DNA of 64,000 bases. Source: Ignelater luminosus (Eukaryota > Arthropoda > Insecta > Coleoptera > Elateridae). A program made the translations under genes and the position numbers. The notes beneath the pieces are model-generated. The model saw only the letters and a program-made list of their open reading frames with translations. It did no database searches and was not told the DNA's origin. The DNA lies in assembly GCA_011009095.1 (NCBI GenBank), contig VTPC01008646.1, forward strand, positions 1-64,000, written 5' to 3'. Of the stretch, positions 46,101 to 59,000 are shown piece by piece; positions within the stretch are counted from its first letter, which is position 1; each line of letters begins with the position of its first letter.

Positions 46101-49100
46101 TAATATGTGAGGATCTCTTTTTTGATTGTCTTCCTTCTAGGAAAAGGGGGAAAACGGGTTGGTTGGTTATTTTTATGTTATTTTAGCTTTAACGAACATA
46201 ATTTATTCTCGAACAAAAAAATAACTAAATAAAAATACGTTTGCTCCAAATATGAAAAAAGAAAGGTCGTCTGGAAAAAAATGGTCTGTAAAGTTTATGG
46301 AAATTAGATTTGATCGTTTGTAATGTTTTGATTTCGTATTCGAAACTTTCCGAATGCAATTAATATTTGGCATTAATCTATCTCTTTCTATTTTGATAAT
46401 TAGAAAGTTACTTTTTCTTGTAGTGGTTATTCATCATAAAAATTATTTAACTAAAAATTGTTGTGTTCAATATGCCCACACTAGTTTTAAAAACTTTACA
46501 CTTTGATTAAATCATTAACTCTATCGATTAGCAGGAAAATCCGTAAGTAAATGTCATACTGTTTGTTTCATTTTATAGTTAATTATTACCCTACTTTATT
46601 ATCAATCAATTCAATAAATAACAGTATCATTTCAAAAGATTTTCAGATTTACACAAATCAGCAGTTCTTTTAAAAATTCAAGAATTGCAGACATGGAATC
46701 TTAGTAAACTCTAAAGACTAGAAAGCTTTATCTACAAGTTTTCTTCCAATAATCATCATAAAAATTATTTAACTAAAAATCGTGGTGTTCAATATGCCCA
46801 CACTAGTTTTAAAAACTTTACACTTTGATTAAATCATTAACTCTATTGATTAGCAGGAAAATCCGTAAGTAAATGTCATACTGTTTGTTTCATTTTATAG
46901 TTAATTATTACCCTACTTTATTATCAATCAATTCAATAAATAACACAGTATCATTTCAAAAGATTTTCAGATTTACACAAATCAGCAGTTCTTTTAAAAA
47001 TTCAAACTCGAGACTACCTCGATGAGAAAACAACAAATCTTATAATTTTTGTCAAGTCGTAGAGTTACTTGCAACTAATAATTAATAAAAAACGATTCTT
47101 AAAACGTGGAATTACGACTAATAGCTCTAGTAGGCAAAGGGACAGCCGATTGTATGCACACGGAGTTCTCGAAGGTCTTCTCTTGGCTTCATCATCAATA
47201 AATCAAAATATTGTCTAAACTTCTTAACAAACCGGCTTCTTGTTAAAGGAAAATGTTCAGCTCTAGGGCACACAGAACTCAATCTTCAAAACATAAAAAC
47301 AAAAATAACTATCCTCATCAGGTCGTCAATAGTGGAGAGTCGTAAGCGATTATCGCAAAGTTAATGAACAAAATTATTAATAACAAGTGTTAATCAATTC
47401 CGAATATCTTAAAAAGTGTAGACAAGCAACTTACTCAATTTTTTATTTGGCAAATTATCTGTATTCTAATTAAGCTGAATCTAGATGGTATTCGAAAATG
47501 TTGTCTGACTTAGAAAATCTCGCAGAGTATCTTGACGATTATCTTATCATATCTCAAGGTTTTGTAATATCTCAAGAAAATAAACCTAAAATTTCTAAAT
47601 AAAAAATGATAACAACAAAGATAATGATTTTTGTAGTTGCAGTGTACGGTGTACCTACAAAATTATAGTCACAAACAAAAATTAAAAATTCATTTACTGA
47701 CAGCAATAAAAGCTTTATAACACTATCAGAGAAAAAGGTAAATTCGGTCGTAATTTCAAGATACAATTCGTAATAGAACAGGAAGTACATGTCGCGGTTA
47801 AACTAAAGGTCCTACTTTATGACCCAATCTGTTAAAACGTTTGTCTTTATTTTGTTTTTATGCGATTTCTAGAACTGCTGAATACCTAATTTATACTTTT
47901 GGCTTCATTTCCGTGAATTGATTTCGTTTCCTGGTCTTGATTTATTTTAAAAGGCAAATCAAACGGACAAGGAAGATAAAATAGTTTTTACCATTTTTCT
48001 GCTGTTTGTATAAATGAATCGTCGACCTTTTCTCGAATTCTATGTTGACTTCGTTTAATAAGTAAAGTGCTTCTGGTCAAACAGAATTGTTCCTTATGAA
48101 ATCAAATTAATTTATTGCGCTAGAATCCAAATGTCTTAATATTTGCTGCATTAAATAATTTTGGAGTGCAGTAATAAATTATAGAAAAGTAAATTTTTGC
48201 TGTCGCTGCTTCACAAGTTAACAAGTTTGTAATTTAATAAAGCATCTCTTAACTACTAGAGATTTATTTGAAGCATCTACAGTTTGAAAGTCTGGGAAGT
48301 TCAACAAGTCTCCACTCCGCAGGTACTCTAAGGCAGGTTCGATTATTTCATCAGAAAGACAAAAATATTTGCACGAACAGGTACGCCAGTTAAAGTGGGC
48401 TTGCACTTGTAGCAAAAATGGCTCGTTTGTCGTGGTTACTTTTGCATTCTAGAACGATGGATCTCGAATACGCACGTTTATATTCCCCCACTCCTATTAA
48501 AATCAACTTTTGAATAAAGAGATGCTAAATCTAATATAAGTCACACACTATATATGGTTGTATTTATTTCAAATCAGCTCATCTTAACTTTATGAATCAA
48601 TTTTGATCAAAGGCTAAGGTGATGAATATAACTCTTCTAGATCCCTACCACATAAAACCCAAAAAGAAAACAAAGGATCCACTTGCTGCCCTTATCACTC
48701 AAGCCTTTGAAAGCACTATTGAAAACATTCCACTTGTCCTGACTGATTGACTGACTACTTAACGTTATGAGAAAAGTTCCTATCTTCTTCGACAAATATG
48801 GTTTGTGTTGTTGATAGTAGGAGTAAAAAATGAGACGTCCAAGTCGAGTCGGCAAAGAAGTCACTTTTCGTAAGCGCGGTGTTTAAGAGCATAATTAACT
48901 ATAGAACGAAAACGGAATATGTAAACTGGGTGTTGCGGTGGGTTTGAAGTTTCTGATGTCCTTGAGGATGGAAATTGAAGTCGACTGCAAGTTGGTGTTG
49001 TGTATCCTAGTGACAGTGTCCTGAATTCTTGCAATGTCCTGTGATTTGCTCTTTCCTCCTGGACTTCAATTGAGGTGCCCGACGACGGTAATGTCGGTCA

Positions 49101-51340
49101 CTTGACGGCGAGTGCTTGTGGCAAGCAAAGGGAGTTTATGGAATCTGTTTGTGGGGCGTGGAAAATTAAGCGAGTCTGTTGAGCAAGAGGTACTGGACCA
49201 AATTCAAGCAGTGGCTTAACAGTGAAAGTGGTGTCTAGATAGCTGATGGAGGGAGTTCCAGGTAAACATCATCAAAATTGAATCTTTTTGCTGTTGTTAT
49301 TATTAGAGGATTGGCTTTTATTCTTCATTTTTGGAGCTAGATCACTAGCTGGAATAGTTTAGCTGCTAGAATCGTGAAGCTGCAAGAAGTTACTAATTGG
49401 AAGATATTGAGAAAATTGAGTTGATAGTTAAGTGGACGGGGATGTCGTAACAATACAGGATGAAAAGGAGTAGTGGCCCTTGTACACTCTTGATGAAGTC
49501 AAGAGCTCCCGCATGCAAAGTTGACGTAAAGACAAGAAGCTCTTGTTTATTCCAACTAAAGGAGTTGAGACTTAAGCAATCAAGAGCTTGTGAAGCAGCC
49601 CTTCGAGCGTCCGGGCCCATGTGAACACGTTTCCCATGATGGCCAAGACCTTTCTGTCATAGATCTAGTGCTGAAATCAAACTAGGCTCTAGGATCGAAT
49701 CTATTTTTTATTTATTTAGAAAAAACTAATTTTTAAGTAAAAGATTAATCAAAACAATTTAGTTTCATTGTTATACGAGCCAATCGGCTTCAGGGGACAC
49801 GTTTGCGCACCCTTGAACTAGGTAATCTGTCGAAGCTAATTATAAAGACTGGATTGGACTGTCCTCAAGACTTTTGCATAGTTACACGGTTGGTTGACTT
49901 TTTATTCAATATTCAAAAGGTTATCTAAAGCCTTATATTTATTCTGGATTGTTTTTTTGCTTTGTATGGGTATCAGTACCATTATTTGTAAGATCACGTT
50001 CCAATAAAAAAGAAAATATTTCTGAATGTCTTGATAAGGACCATTAAAGTTAGTTATACCACTTTCCATCCCACCGCTAAAGACCTCCAACTGAACTAAG
50101 CCGGTGCAAAGTGTATTATAATTCATTTTTATGTGTAAAATCGCATAATATGAGATTCTGTTACATTTCTACACGTAATTAGATTTCTTCTTGTAAAGTT
50201 ATGTAAAAAATTAGTCGTTTTACATAAGAATGATCACATTTCGAACAAAACATTTTCTTAATTTTAGCTAATATTGTAAGAAACGCAAATAAAAGTAAAT
50301 GTAAGTCGTTACTTCTGAAATTTTCAGCAACACAACTGACAATAAAAGATTTTATTACTTTATCGTTATAAAGCGAAATTGGAGTGTGGCAATAAATAAT
50401 TTAAAGGAAATTGATTTCTTCAAACTGTAACTTTAAAATTATTCGTGTCATTTATTTTTATTATTACTTAGTTGCTTTTTATATTTTATTTTCTTTGAAA
50501 CACTCAGAGTTCTACTGATTGATACAACAAAATAAAAATTAGGTTTAATCATATTTTGTGTTTCAAAAAAGAGTTAACGCAATTTCTAAGCAACATTCCG
50601 CAACGTAAATCCCATTTATACTAAAATAAAAGCCTAAAACATGAGCGTTTTTACAAACATGTTGCGAACGGAATTCTACAGATGGAAACGTGGTCTACAC
50701 TTTTACACCGCAAGTAAACACAAAACCGTGATCAGAATAACTAGGCAGCTTTGCATTCATTACACCTCTCCAAAAAGAAGCATTCAATACTTGTCCTATT
50801 TACATACTAATTACTAGCAAAGCTCGAAAAAAGAAAACTAACTAGAATTTTGTTCTTTTAATTGTGCGTGTCTTTTAGCGTTTCAAGAAGAAACTGATTC
50901 TCTATGGTTGACTTGTATTTCTCGTATTAAGTTTATTTTGCGTGTTTCGGGGTGATACAAAAGTGTTATCGAAACACAGAAAATAGGAGGTCAAGTACAA
51001 GAGGAACTTTTCTTTGCGGATATCAGATCATAAATTATCTTTTAACAAATAAAACGCCAAAGTTACTTTTAGTAAAAGTGCAGAGGTTAGAAAATTTCCC
51101 TGATAAAGACGCAAAATTATACAGCTGAAATCGGAAAGGATGGTCTATTTGATAGCGCAGTTGCATGACGGGAAACCATAAATATTGGCAGTCGTAGGAA
51201 GTAATTAGTAAATCATCGCAATATCAGCCACTAATTGCTAGCAATCATGTATTGATTACTGCGAACTCGGACGCTAATTCACTAAATTATAGGGATACAA
51301 ACTTACCTATCTAAATCGGAAGGTTTAAAGTCCCCTTTAC
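39623..51340 (-). CDS. 3' part of an unidentified multi-exon gene (three last coding exons)
   Basis: Exons 51340-51307, 45644-45530 and 40147-39623 join in consistent phases (1, 2, 0) through AG/GT sites to a 223-codon C-terminus with stop at 39623-39625. The translation begins KGDFKPSDLDSEKLDIEKN, passes STGPGGIPADAIYTTTPRGG and FKGRSSLEDHLKEENIY, and ends PSTLDRAEL. It is hydrophilic, rich in S, N, K, Y and H, and lacks any domain or membrane segment. It could be the cytoplasmic tail of a membrane receptor, for example an immunoglobulin-superfamily adhesion protein, judging only by its style. I do not recognise the gene. The 5' exons lie upstream, very likely beyond the window. The introns contain the repeat block at 41.2-42.1 kb, a foldback element and a tandem duplication. 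Confidence 0.65.
41246..42078. repeat. old modular repeat family, block 2
   Basis: Shares modules with block 1 and has an internal duplication: 41581-41619 and 42040-42078 both read TGCAAAAAG.G.TCCTGA.TC followed by TTAAG.CTTGTT. It lies in an intron of the minus-strand gene. The plus strand has no coding potential. Confidence 0.65.
42079..43796. other. intron DNA, AT-rich
   Basis: Possible further weak copies of the modular repeat (for example 42950-42990), otherwise nothing supported. Confidence 0.35.
43797..44382. mobile_element. foldback element with inverted repeats of about 270 bp
   Basis: The whole element is a near-palindrome. The left starts GGGGATGTCACAGTGAGTCC, with GTCGCCGATCTCGATGAAAT next. 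The right, reverse-complemented, starts AGGAGATGACACAGTGAATC, with CGTCGCCGATCTCGATGAAA next. Similarity runs to the centre, where GTATAGGGGTTTTTCAATAT is mirrored and a loop of about 50 bp (44072-44120) remains. Open frames on both strands are by-products of the palindrome. It lies in an intron of the minus-strand gene. Confidence 0.9.
45530..45644 (-). CDS. coding exon of the unidentified minus-strand gene
   Basis: Acceptor TTATTTTTTTTAG, donor AAG|GTACGT. It encodes SEKLDIEKNSTGPGGIPADA and YTTTPRGGRGHNSPEAMK. The exon and the start of the next intron are conspicuously GC-rich compared with all flanking DNA, which supports real coding sequence. Confidence 0.75.
46431..46681. repeat. direct duplication, copy 1 (251 bp)
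   Basis: Nearly identical to 46753-47005 (a few substitutions and a 2-bp CA insertion). Copy spacing is 322 bp. It lies in an intron of the minus-strand gene. Confidence 0.95.
46753..47005. repeat. direct duplication, copy 2 (253 bp)
   Basis: Second copy of the 46431-46681 segment; both end at TTTTAAAAATTCAA. The 71 bp between the copies are unique. Confidence 0.95.
47006..51306. other. intron DNA; possible unidentified element remnant at 48.9-49.7 kb
   Basis: Mostly AT-rich. The 48.9-49.7 kb stretch is clearly less AT-rich, and minus-strand translations there (MGPDARRAASQALDCLSLNS) look protein-like but broken. I cannot assign them. Confidence 0.35.
51307..51340 (-). CDS. 34-nt micro-exon of the unidentified minus-strand gene
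   Basis: Acceptor TTTTGTTTCAG, donor ATAG|GTAAGT. It encodes KGDFKPSDLD and is in phase with the 45.5-kb exon. The short length makes it less certain on its own; phase agreement and good splice sites support it. Confidence 0.6.
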
Positions 51341-52126
51341 CTGAAACAAAAATAAGTGCATAAATATAGATGAAAAATTTAACTGATAATTATGTAAGTG
51401 AAGAAGAAATAAAAAATATAAAAATGTATAACAAAAGAGTTTTCTTTTAAAAGCGGTTCTGCTACCATAAAAACGACAACACTTTACTTGAACTGGTATT
51501 TCGCGTGTTTAGTTGGATTTCAAATTCGACATTTACAGGATTCAAGTACTAAATGGACCTTCAAAGAAATAGGAGTTAATGGAAAAAAAAGCTTTAGTCA
51601 TGAAAAGCACAGCATGTTTATTTTTTTCTAAATAACTTCATGAAATCGAATCAAAACAATTTTTAAGAATAACAGAGTTGTTACCACCACTGAAAATTTC
51701 TTTCAATGAAAAGCTTTAACAAAGTTTAAGATTTATTTTTTCTTTTTAAAAGAACTTGAACATCAAATACAAATATAAAGAAATTCATTTCTGTGATTTC
51801 TGGAAATTATCCTTACATTATTTCCGTGGGATGCATCGTTTCCAAATAAAATTAGTCTTGCGAAATTTTCAAACTATAACATTTTTGTTACTTTTGAAAA
51901 TTGATGTCTAAGTAAATTTTTAAGACTTCTTGGATCAACAAAACCTTGTTTAGCAGAGTAAACAAGAATTTTCTACAGTTGGTCTTCAAACTTCTTAACT
52001 GTTTGTGTAGATAGGGCATTTTGTTCTAATCAGCTTTTCAAGCCAATTGACATTATGAACCTTTACAAGGAAGTTGGTTCTATCAACTAAATTGGATTCA
52101 GCCGGGACTGAACATTCTAGTGATGC

Positions 52127-52170
<44 letters not shown>

Positions 52171-54319
52171 ATAACGAAATGTGTAAGTATTGTAGAATAA
52201 ATTAAATTATTATTATTAACATTATTATTACTGAAATACAGAATTTTTTTTCAAGTACTATAGGTGCTCTGAAAGCCTTTCAGAAGGAAAGTTGAAAATT
52301 TCTTCATTTGAATCTCAGTGGAGAAAATGAAAAAATTAAAACTTTGGTCAGGCGCGACATTTCCGTTAGACAGCAATAGGCATATTGTGCTGAGACAGTG
52401 TCATTTGGAGCTTGAAATTCGCTTTCGTCAAAATTCAAACGATTCTTGGTTATTTCCCAACAAGAATTCTAAAACAATTGACACATTTGTTTAAACAACA
52501 TCGTGACAATGATATGATTGCTGAATATATTATATTTTGTGTAGCTGCATTTCCACAAAACATTTATGATCGTCATAAAACCAAGCAATCTATATTTATC
52601 ATAAAATTAATAATTGTTTCGAGATTTCACGTGATTCCTATTATCTCGCTTAATGTATGCAATCTACTCCTATATGAACTAACTAAATTCTTACTAAAGC
52701 CAGTTCTGCGTAGTTCTCAATGTTTAATCTTGACATTAGTACTGATAAACTTGGTTTCTATTCTTCTAATTCCCTCCAAGTCTTATTTTATCTTAAAAGA
52801 AAATCTGAAAATTGCAGTATTCAGGCTGTTGGAATTATGCTGTATTCATCTGTTCTGAGTTCTGTCAAGGTCCTTCTAGCCATCCCCTCTAGAAACTAGT
52901 CCAACTAGACCAACACCTATAGACTTGACAGCTAATATCTTGAAACTAGACCAAACCGCTGTCCGGATCCTGTACATGAACTACCAACAGGACCGCACTT
53001 TAGATCCAGCATTACTAACTTCGCTTCAAAGATTCCAACTAATACTCAAGTCTCTCAAGTTATTGCAACGAAGCAAGAATACAGAAAGAGATAGATCATA
53101 TTATCCCAAAGCTGTTCAATCAGCCAATCAGTTCAACTACAAAACCAATTAACCACCTACATAAACTGCCATAAGCCAAGAAGCTAACAAGTGAACAAAC
53201 CAGCAATCACTTCAAAAAACCTTGGAGTCACCAATATGGTTTCAAAATTAACCAGATTCAGTTATTTATCATTTAATAAGCTTTACTACAACTGCAATTA
53301 TTAAACTTTATTCCATTTATTTCCAAATAAATATCTCATTTGAAGCCAATAGCTCCACTTGAAATCTTTGAAGTTATCATCCGGTAGTGTAGAGATGTCT
53401 GTTTTACTTCCTCGATGTGCCTTGTCCCTTCTTTAAGTTTTGAATATGTGCCCGATTGTAGATCTTCCACTTCTTGGTGCTACTTATGGTCATCCTATAT
53501 CTGAAAAGTCGTAAACATCCAGCGTAATATCCTCCTATTTTGTAGGAAAAGAGCTGGACTATATTCTTGTCGGGTGAATAGTTTTTTTATTGTCCTAGGA
53601 TCTCGATTACTAAACGCCTTTCGGGGCGCAGAATTAGCAAAGTTCCTTTTATGGCAGTTGTTTATTTATTTGCCTAGACCAACACAACAAATTACAGCTA
53701 ATTTCAACCACCAGAAGTTCACTTTAAAGACAAACCATCGACTGGGAAGCTCGACCATCTTCACCTCTAACGTGCTATAGTACTAAACTCATGGTGCTGT
53801 CCACGTTTGATGCAATCTAGCCGACGTTCTTAATCTTATTGTTAGTCGATACCAAGACTGCCAAACTCATCAGCGAAACTTGCTTATCCTCTAAACTGCT
53901 TTGGCTTGCTTATGGTAAATGTTACTAGCTAAATGATAAAATGCTTTAGGAAAATCGTTCAAAAGGGTAGAATCATAGGTTCTAGTAACGCAGAAACTTA
54001 TCACAGTAATGAATGTCTTGATTTCTATCAGCATAAGTTCCTCAGTCGCTTTCAGATATTTTTATTAAACCCGTCTAATAAACCTATCCAAAGCTAAACT
54101 GAGAAAAACATGCCTAAGAAAAAACCCATGTAAAAACTCATTCAGCCAAAATGTTTCCAAAATGACTTGAGAGAATTTTAAACCAATAGAGTAGAAGAAA
54201 ATTCTTAGAATTTTGTACTGCCAAAGCAGTCAGTTTCATGGATTCTGGGGGAGCAAAGATTCATCAAATGGCAAGACAAGAAATACAACGAAAAAGAAAC
54301 AGATAGAATGGAGTTGGGA
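51341..54319. other. AT-rich DNA with a (TA)n tract; no supported gene
   Basis: A (TA)n microsatellite of about 39 bp lies at 52129-52167. A 148-codon plus-strand frame at 52412-52858 is hydrophobic and low in recognisable motifs. A GC-richer stretch follows (52860-53230) but is broken in all frames. Confidence 0.4.
52129..52167. repeat. (TA)n microsatellite
   Basis: About nineteen uninterrupted TA units. Confidence 0.95.
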
Positions 54320-55370
54320 TTTGGAATGTCCAGGAAATAAGAACTAAACAAAACGAAATCATTGCAGAAATAGATAAACATAGTAATACTCAGTGGAGTG
54401 TCCATGATAATAAAGAAGAAATGGAAACAGTTTATCACCTTCTACGAAACATACGATAAAAGAACAATTAGAGTTGATATGACCCTTTTTAAACAACTTA
54501 CAACAATTCTAGGAGTCTATTCAACGAATGAAAAAGCCCCAAAAGACATAAAAACGAGTTGTATTACAAATTAAATGATATTATGGAAAATATATCAAAT
54601 CAAAGAGAAACAATCATAATAGGTGATCTTAACAGCAGAGTAGGGAGAAGAGATGAAGACGCACCCTGTCTCTCCTTCTATTTAATATCTATCTTGTGAA
54701 AACACTGTAGACATGATACTGTAAATGCGGAGAAATGGAAATAAAAATAGATGAACAGACTACTCACTACTATTTGCGGGCAACCAAATTGTGTTTGCCC
54801 AAGATTAAGAAGATATAAAGTACATGCTCAGGAAATTAAAAGAGGAATCCAAAAAGGAAGGTTTGAGAATAAACCTAGAATATTTAGGAATGATGATCTC
54901 TATGGGAATGTGCTAAACAGACAGTCTAACTAGAGTAGGCATGGGAAAAAGAGCAACCAAGGTATTACATGCTCTTTTGTGGAGCAAACGTCTAAGCAAA
55001 AACACCAAACAACGACTGTTCTATAGTGTGGTTGAAAACATTGTCTTATGTTGGACTTGATTATATGCGTAGATGTTTGAGGGTAAGAAGAAGAAATATA
55101 TTGAGAACAGAAAAGATCTGGAAAAGAATTACTAGAAAACAAAGCACTCCAATGGTATGGACACACAAAACAAATGCCAGACTATAGATGGCCGAAAAAG
55201 TTGACGCAATGAGTTCCAAGAGGAAGGAGAAAGGTGGGAAACTTAAAAATGGCTACGGATAAAAGAAACCTTAAAAGAAAGACACTGGACAGTTATCATA
55301 GAAAGACATGGAAACAAAAAAAGGAAAACCCGAATGGGTAAAATCTGAAGAAGAAGAAGAAAAATACTAA
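54320..55370 (+). pseudogene. non-LTR retrotransposon remnant, endonuclease and reverse-transcriptase tail
   Basis: Broken plus-strand frames read WNVQEIRTKQNEIIAEIDKH (54320), the start of an APE-type endonuclease. Next comes TIIIGDLNSRVGRRDED (54609-54660), the conserved GD.N.R.G motif. After a large deletion, GKRATKVLHALLWSKRLSKN (54940) and LQWYGHTKQMPDYRWPKKLT (55142) follow, with VPRGRRKVG and a GAA-rich 3' end at about 55360. 'WYGH..RMP..RWPKK' and 'P.GRR..GRP' are typical of the C-terminus of RTE/'craniofacial development protein 2'-type LINEs. The catalytic YADD region is missing. Confidence 0.75.
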
Positions 55371-57235
55371 CAATTTTATTATTGTCTGACAGGACAGTAA
55401 GAACCATGAAACTGCTTACATAGTGACACTCGTTTAGGTAAGACAGATAAGAAAAGTAAGATCAAACGGTCAAGAGTAACAATTTGTTTAAAAGAGGAAG
55501 ATTTTGGTCAAAACTAGATTTAAAAATTCTGAAGGTAAGTAAATTGGCGAGATAAATTGAAAAGCTCTGGATGAAAATAAAATTCAAATAAAAACTGAAT
55601 TAATCAGCTGGTTGTCCAGAGTTTTAGTAAACTAGAACTTAAGAAACGAATAATAGAATCCTTCAGCTTGTGCATATCTTTTAGTATTAGATGTAAAGGT
55701 TTTCGCATGAATATGTTTTATGGATTTTGTTATAAAAACAGTGTTGCCAATGATAAAAAAATTTGCTGTCTGTTGTATTTTGTCTTGATTTGTTTGAAAA
55801 AATATAAAGAAATCTGGAAATGGGATTGCATAAAAAAATTATTAACATTTGAGAAACCTTGAATGAGCAAAATCTGCAAAACAAAAAATTTCAGGGTGGA
55901 ACAAAACAAAAATCTGATTTTGTGATGTGATAGTCGGGCTTTTCATTAAGGCATTTTTTAGTAAATTGAGATTAGATTTTACCATATATTGTGCGTAACT
56001 TCGCTACTAAGTTTGCAAGTAAATAATCATGGATAGAGTGAAGTGAAGCCTTTCCCTTACTGCTGTTTAATGAACGTTATTTCCTTATAAAGACTTATTG
56101 AATCTAATAGTTGTTCAGTACTTCGCTAGTTTTCCCAATTAACTTGCTAGTTGTAACCCTTTGTATTACATTGCACACATAAAAGTTCCTTTTGCTGCTA
56201 TTTCTAGTCACTAATGAGTTTTACAACATTTTATTTAAATCCGATTATCTTCATGTTTCATGCAACAAAGAAGTTAGTTAAATCAAAAATTAACCAGGAT
56301 TAAAATTATTTTATTTTATTTTTAACTATAATATTAATTTCTTACACTTTTAAATATCTGTTTTGTTACTAATTAATTCACGATTAATCTCAAACAGTAT
56401 ACATTACGCGTTATGACAAAAAATAATCATTTCCATCCTAAACCAACATCAATTAATTAATTATTAATGAAGATTTACGATTATAATCCTGGTACAAGTT
56501 GTAAACTTTATACAATCCACAAATTTATTAGTCTGGCTTGCCAACAAGGTTTTGCCATGCCTTTGTTAAGTTTAATCACGTCGTAGAATAAAATAAGCAA
56601 AATTTTACGATCCACAATAAAATTCTCAAGTGGTCGAATAGTCCAGTGTTAAAGGTATACGTAATAATGAAATTTAAATTTGCGTTGGAAGTAATGTGAA
56701 AACTAACCTTTTATTGTTTTATTTGTCGAGGCAAGCAATATTGTTCTGTTCTGCTGTTTCAATCATCTAATGCATGAAGTAGCGGTTGTTTCAGAGAACG
56801 AATGTATTTGGCAAGCAAATGAAACCAGATCGAATCCCACTATCGCATTATTGTACTGGAAATGATGTTTTAGTGTGGCATGAACATGAAAAGTAATGGG
56901 AAATCTAAATTTTCCAAATTGTAAAAGTCAATTAAAACCTTTTATTCCTGATGCGTTAATAGCATGAAGAATGTTATGTTAATAAACAGTAAATTTCCAT
57001 TTAAAACGCATCCATTTTTGATGCGAAAAGAAAAACCTTGACCTTCTGTCACTAACCTACAACAAAGACTGACAAAGTTGTGAAATTACAAATCTCCTTA
57101 ATTATACCAAGACCGGTTAAGAAGTTTGATAGCATTTCACAACAAATAACTGAATTATGTCGAAACTATCAGGTGTAGACCCACATAATGCTATGTTTTA
57201 TTAACAATAAAGGAGAAATACAAGTCTATTAAGAT
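55371..57235. other. AT-rich intergenic DNA
   Basis: No gene, RNA or repeat is supported. Confidence 0.4.
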
Positions 57236-57300
57236 ATACAGGGTGTCCCATTTGAGAAAATTTGATAACCTTGTGTTCTCGTTTCTTGATCACCCTGTAT
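57236..57300. mobile_element. 65-bp element with ATACAGGGTG inverted ends
   Basis: ATACAGGGTG at the left and CACCCTGTAT at the right are perfect 10-bp inverted repeats around 45 bp of unique DNA. The same end word occurs in the 39237-39292 element. Confidence 0.55.
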
Positions 57301-59000
57301 AAAAAAGACGAAATTTTAAGAAACTTAAGCTAAACGTGCCACGCTGTGTAGGAAACGGGAAGAAAACGAGAAATCACCATTGAAATAAAAACTGAAGAAG
57401 GTATAACACATAGCAGTGCAGAACAAACGAAGCTTAGAGCTTCAATGTATGATGCAGGCACTAACTGTGCAATCTGAGCAATTATCTAGAACCGTAATAA
57501 AACTATTTCATCCCAAAGTGAATTATAAGAAACGTGAGGTTATGTCTGAATTAAAGTCATATAAATCAGTTCATCAGAACTACCCCACTAGTCAGTGGTA
57601 CTAAAATGAATCAATAGCACTAAAATTACAAAACAATTAAGGAAGAAGTGTTTAATAAAACGAAGAAGATAGAAATCAAAAGTGCTTATGTGACTTCGAG
57701 ACATATTTGTGACATTTTGATTCTTTTTATTTCAGGATTTTCTAAGTTTCAGACCTTCATGTTTGATGAGTTGACATATCCTGATAAATAAAAGCAAAAA
57801 ATGTTTTCTTTAAAGATCTACTCATTATTATAACAATTTTCTCAAAACCAATTTCAAAATTCTTCTTTTTGACAATATCCAAAGGCTTCTTTTTAAATAC
57901 GAAGACAACTACCATAAAAAAGATTTTTTTGTTGTTTGGCCATTCAACATTCCAAAAATAACACCCAATCATATAGAATTCTTGATTTTGATTTTAAAAA
58001 AATGTTTCTCTTACGTTTGGGATATTTTCAATTTATCAAACTTGACATCTATATTGACAGTTACTTATTTAACTTCGACCTACTTATAAAATGTTTCTCA
58101 AACGTTCTTGTTCTATCCATCTTCCTTCATCCAGGTAGAGATTTTGCCCAAGTTACCGGATAGAATCAAAAACAATAAATCAAATGAACAAAATCTAGAA
58201 GTTGGTAAAATAGAAATCCATATGTTGCGTTTTCAAAAAAACCAAGACCGCAAACAATTTCAAACAGCCTCTACTTGCTATGATGTAGAAGATACACTAA
58301 AACTCTGTATACTGCCTCGCAAAGCAAACAGGTTCTAACTCGAAAAATAAACAAAACTGAGTTTAAGGTACTGCTGAATTCTTTGCAGTGAAATCTATTT
58401 GTATGCCAAGCAGGGAAGCCTTAACTTTGAAAATAAGTGACACGGACTAATTCCTAAATGCCTTATCTTATACGAATGTGAAAAAAGGTAGGAGCGTCTT
58501 ACTCAATATCTCAAAACTATAGTTTTCCAAGTTAGGGCCTTTTTGCCTTGCAGGGCAGTATAACCAGAAGATGTTGTACCTTCTGTAGTTTTTCTGAAGG
58601 CCTGAAATTCCAAGTTCTTTAGTTTTATGTGTCTTGAGAAAATCCTTTGCGCAAATAGCTTTTAGTTTTACCTTCCCATAAGATACAATTAGTGAAACCA
58701 CTAAAGCATGGTGAGCTCAACACAGCGCCTTCTTTTAACCTGACTTTTTAAAAGACTAATTCTTAATCAGCCTTTGTTGCTTGTACGTGTCACATTCGGA
58801 AATCGATCGACTACTACAGTGAACTGATTTTCTGTTATGGTGTTGTTGCCTGTGATACCAGCAGCCGTGTCAAAATAGAAAGCAAATTACCTACTCCTTA
58901 ATCTTGCAAATAAGTAATTGCTGTAAGTCAAAAATGCGCTTTTTAGAGCTTGAGAAGCAGCCGACCTGATAATAATTGAACGTGTGGCATTTAGTAGAAA
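57301..59000. other. AT-rich intergenic DNA
   Basis: Short open frames only; none recognised. Confidence 0.4.

Noticed and set aside
48218..48415. 65-codon minus-strand frame with CSCKYFCLSDEIIEPALEYL
   Set aside because: Looks somewhat protein-like, but I found no splice context consistent with the neighbouring minus-strand gene and no recognised family.
49393..49620. Similarity of RAASQAL here to a minus-strand frame at 58887-59072 (SAASQAL)
   Set aside because: Only about seven residues match and the surrounding sequence diverges, so a shared element cannot be claimed.
52412..52858. 148-codon plus-strand frame, hydrophobic
   Set aside because: The longest anonymous frame on the right side, but it has no domain, signal or splice evidence and is consistent with AT-rich chance.
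56815..56850. Possible tRNA-like T-arm (AGATCGAATCCC)
   Set aside because: No matching acceptor, D or anticodon arms around it.
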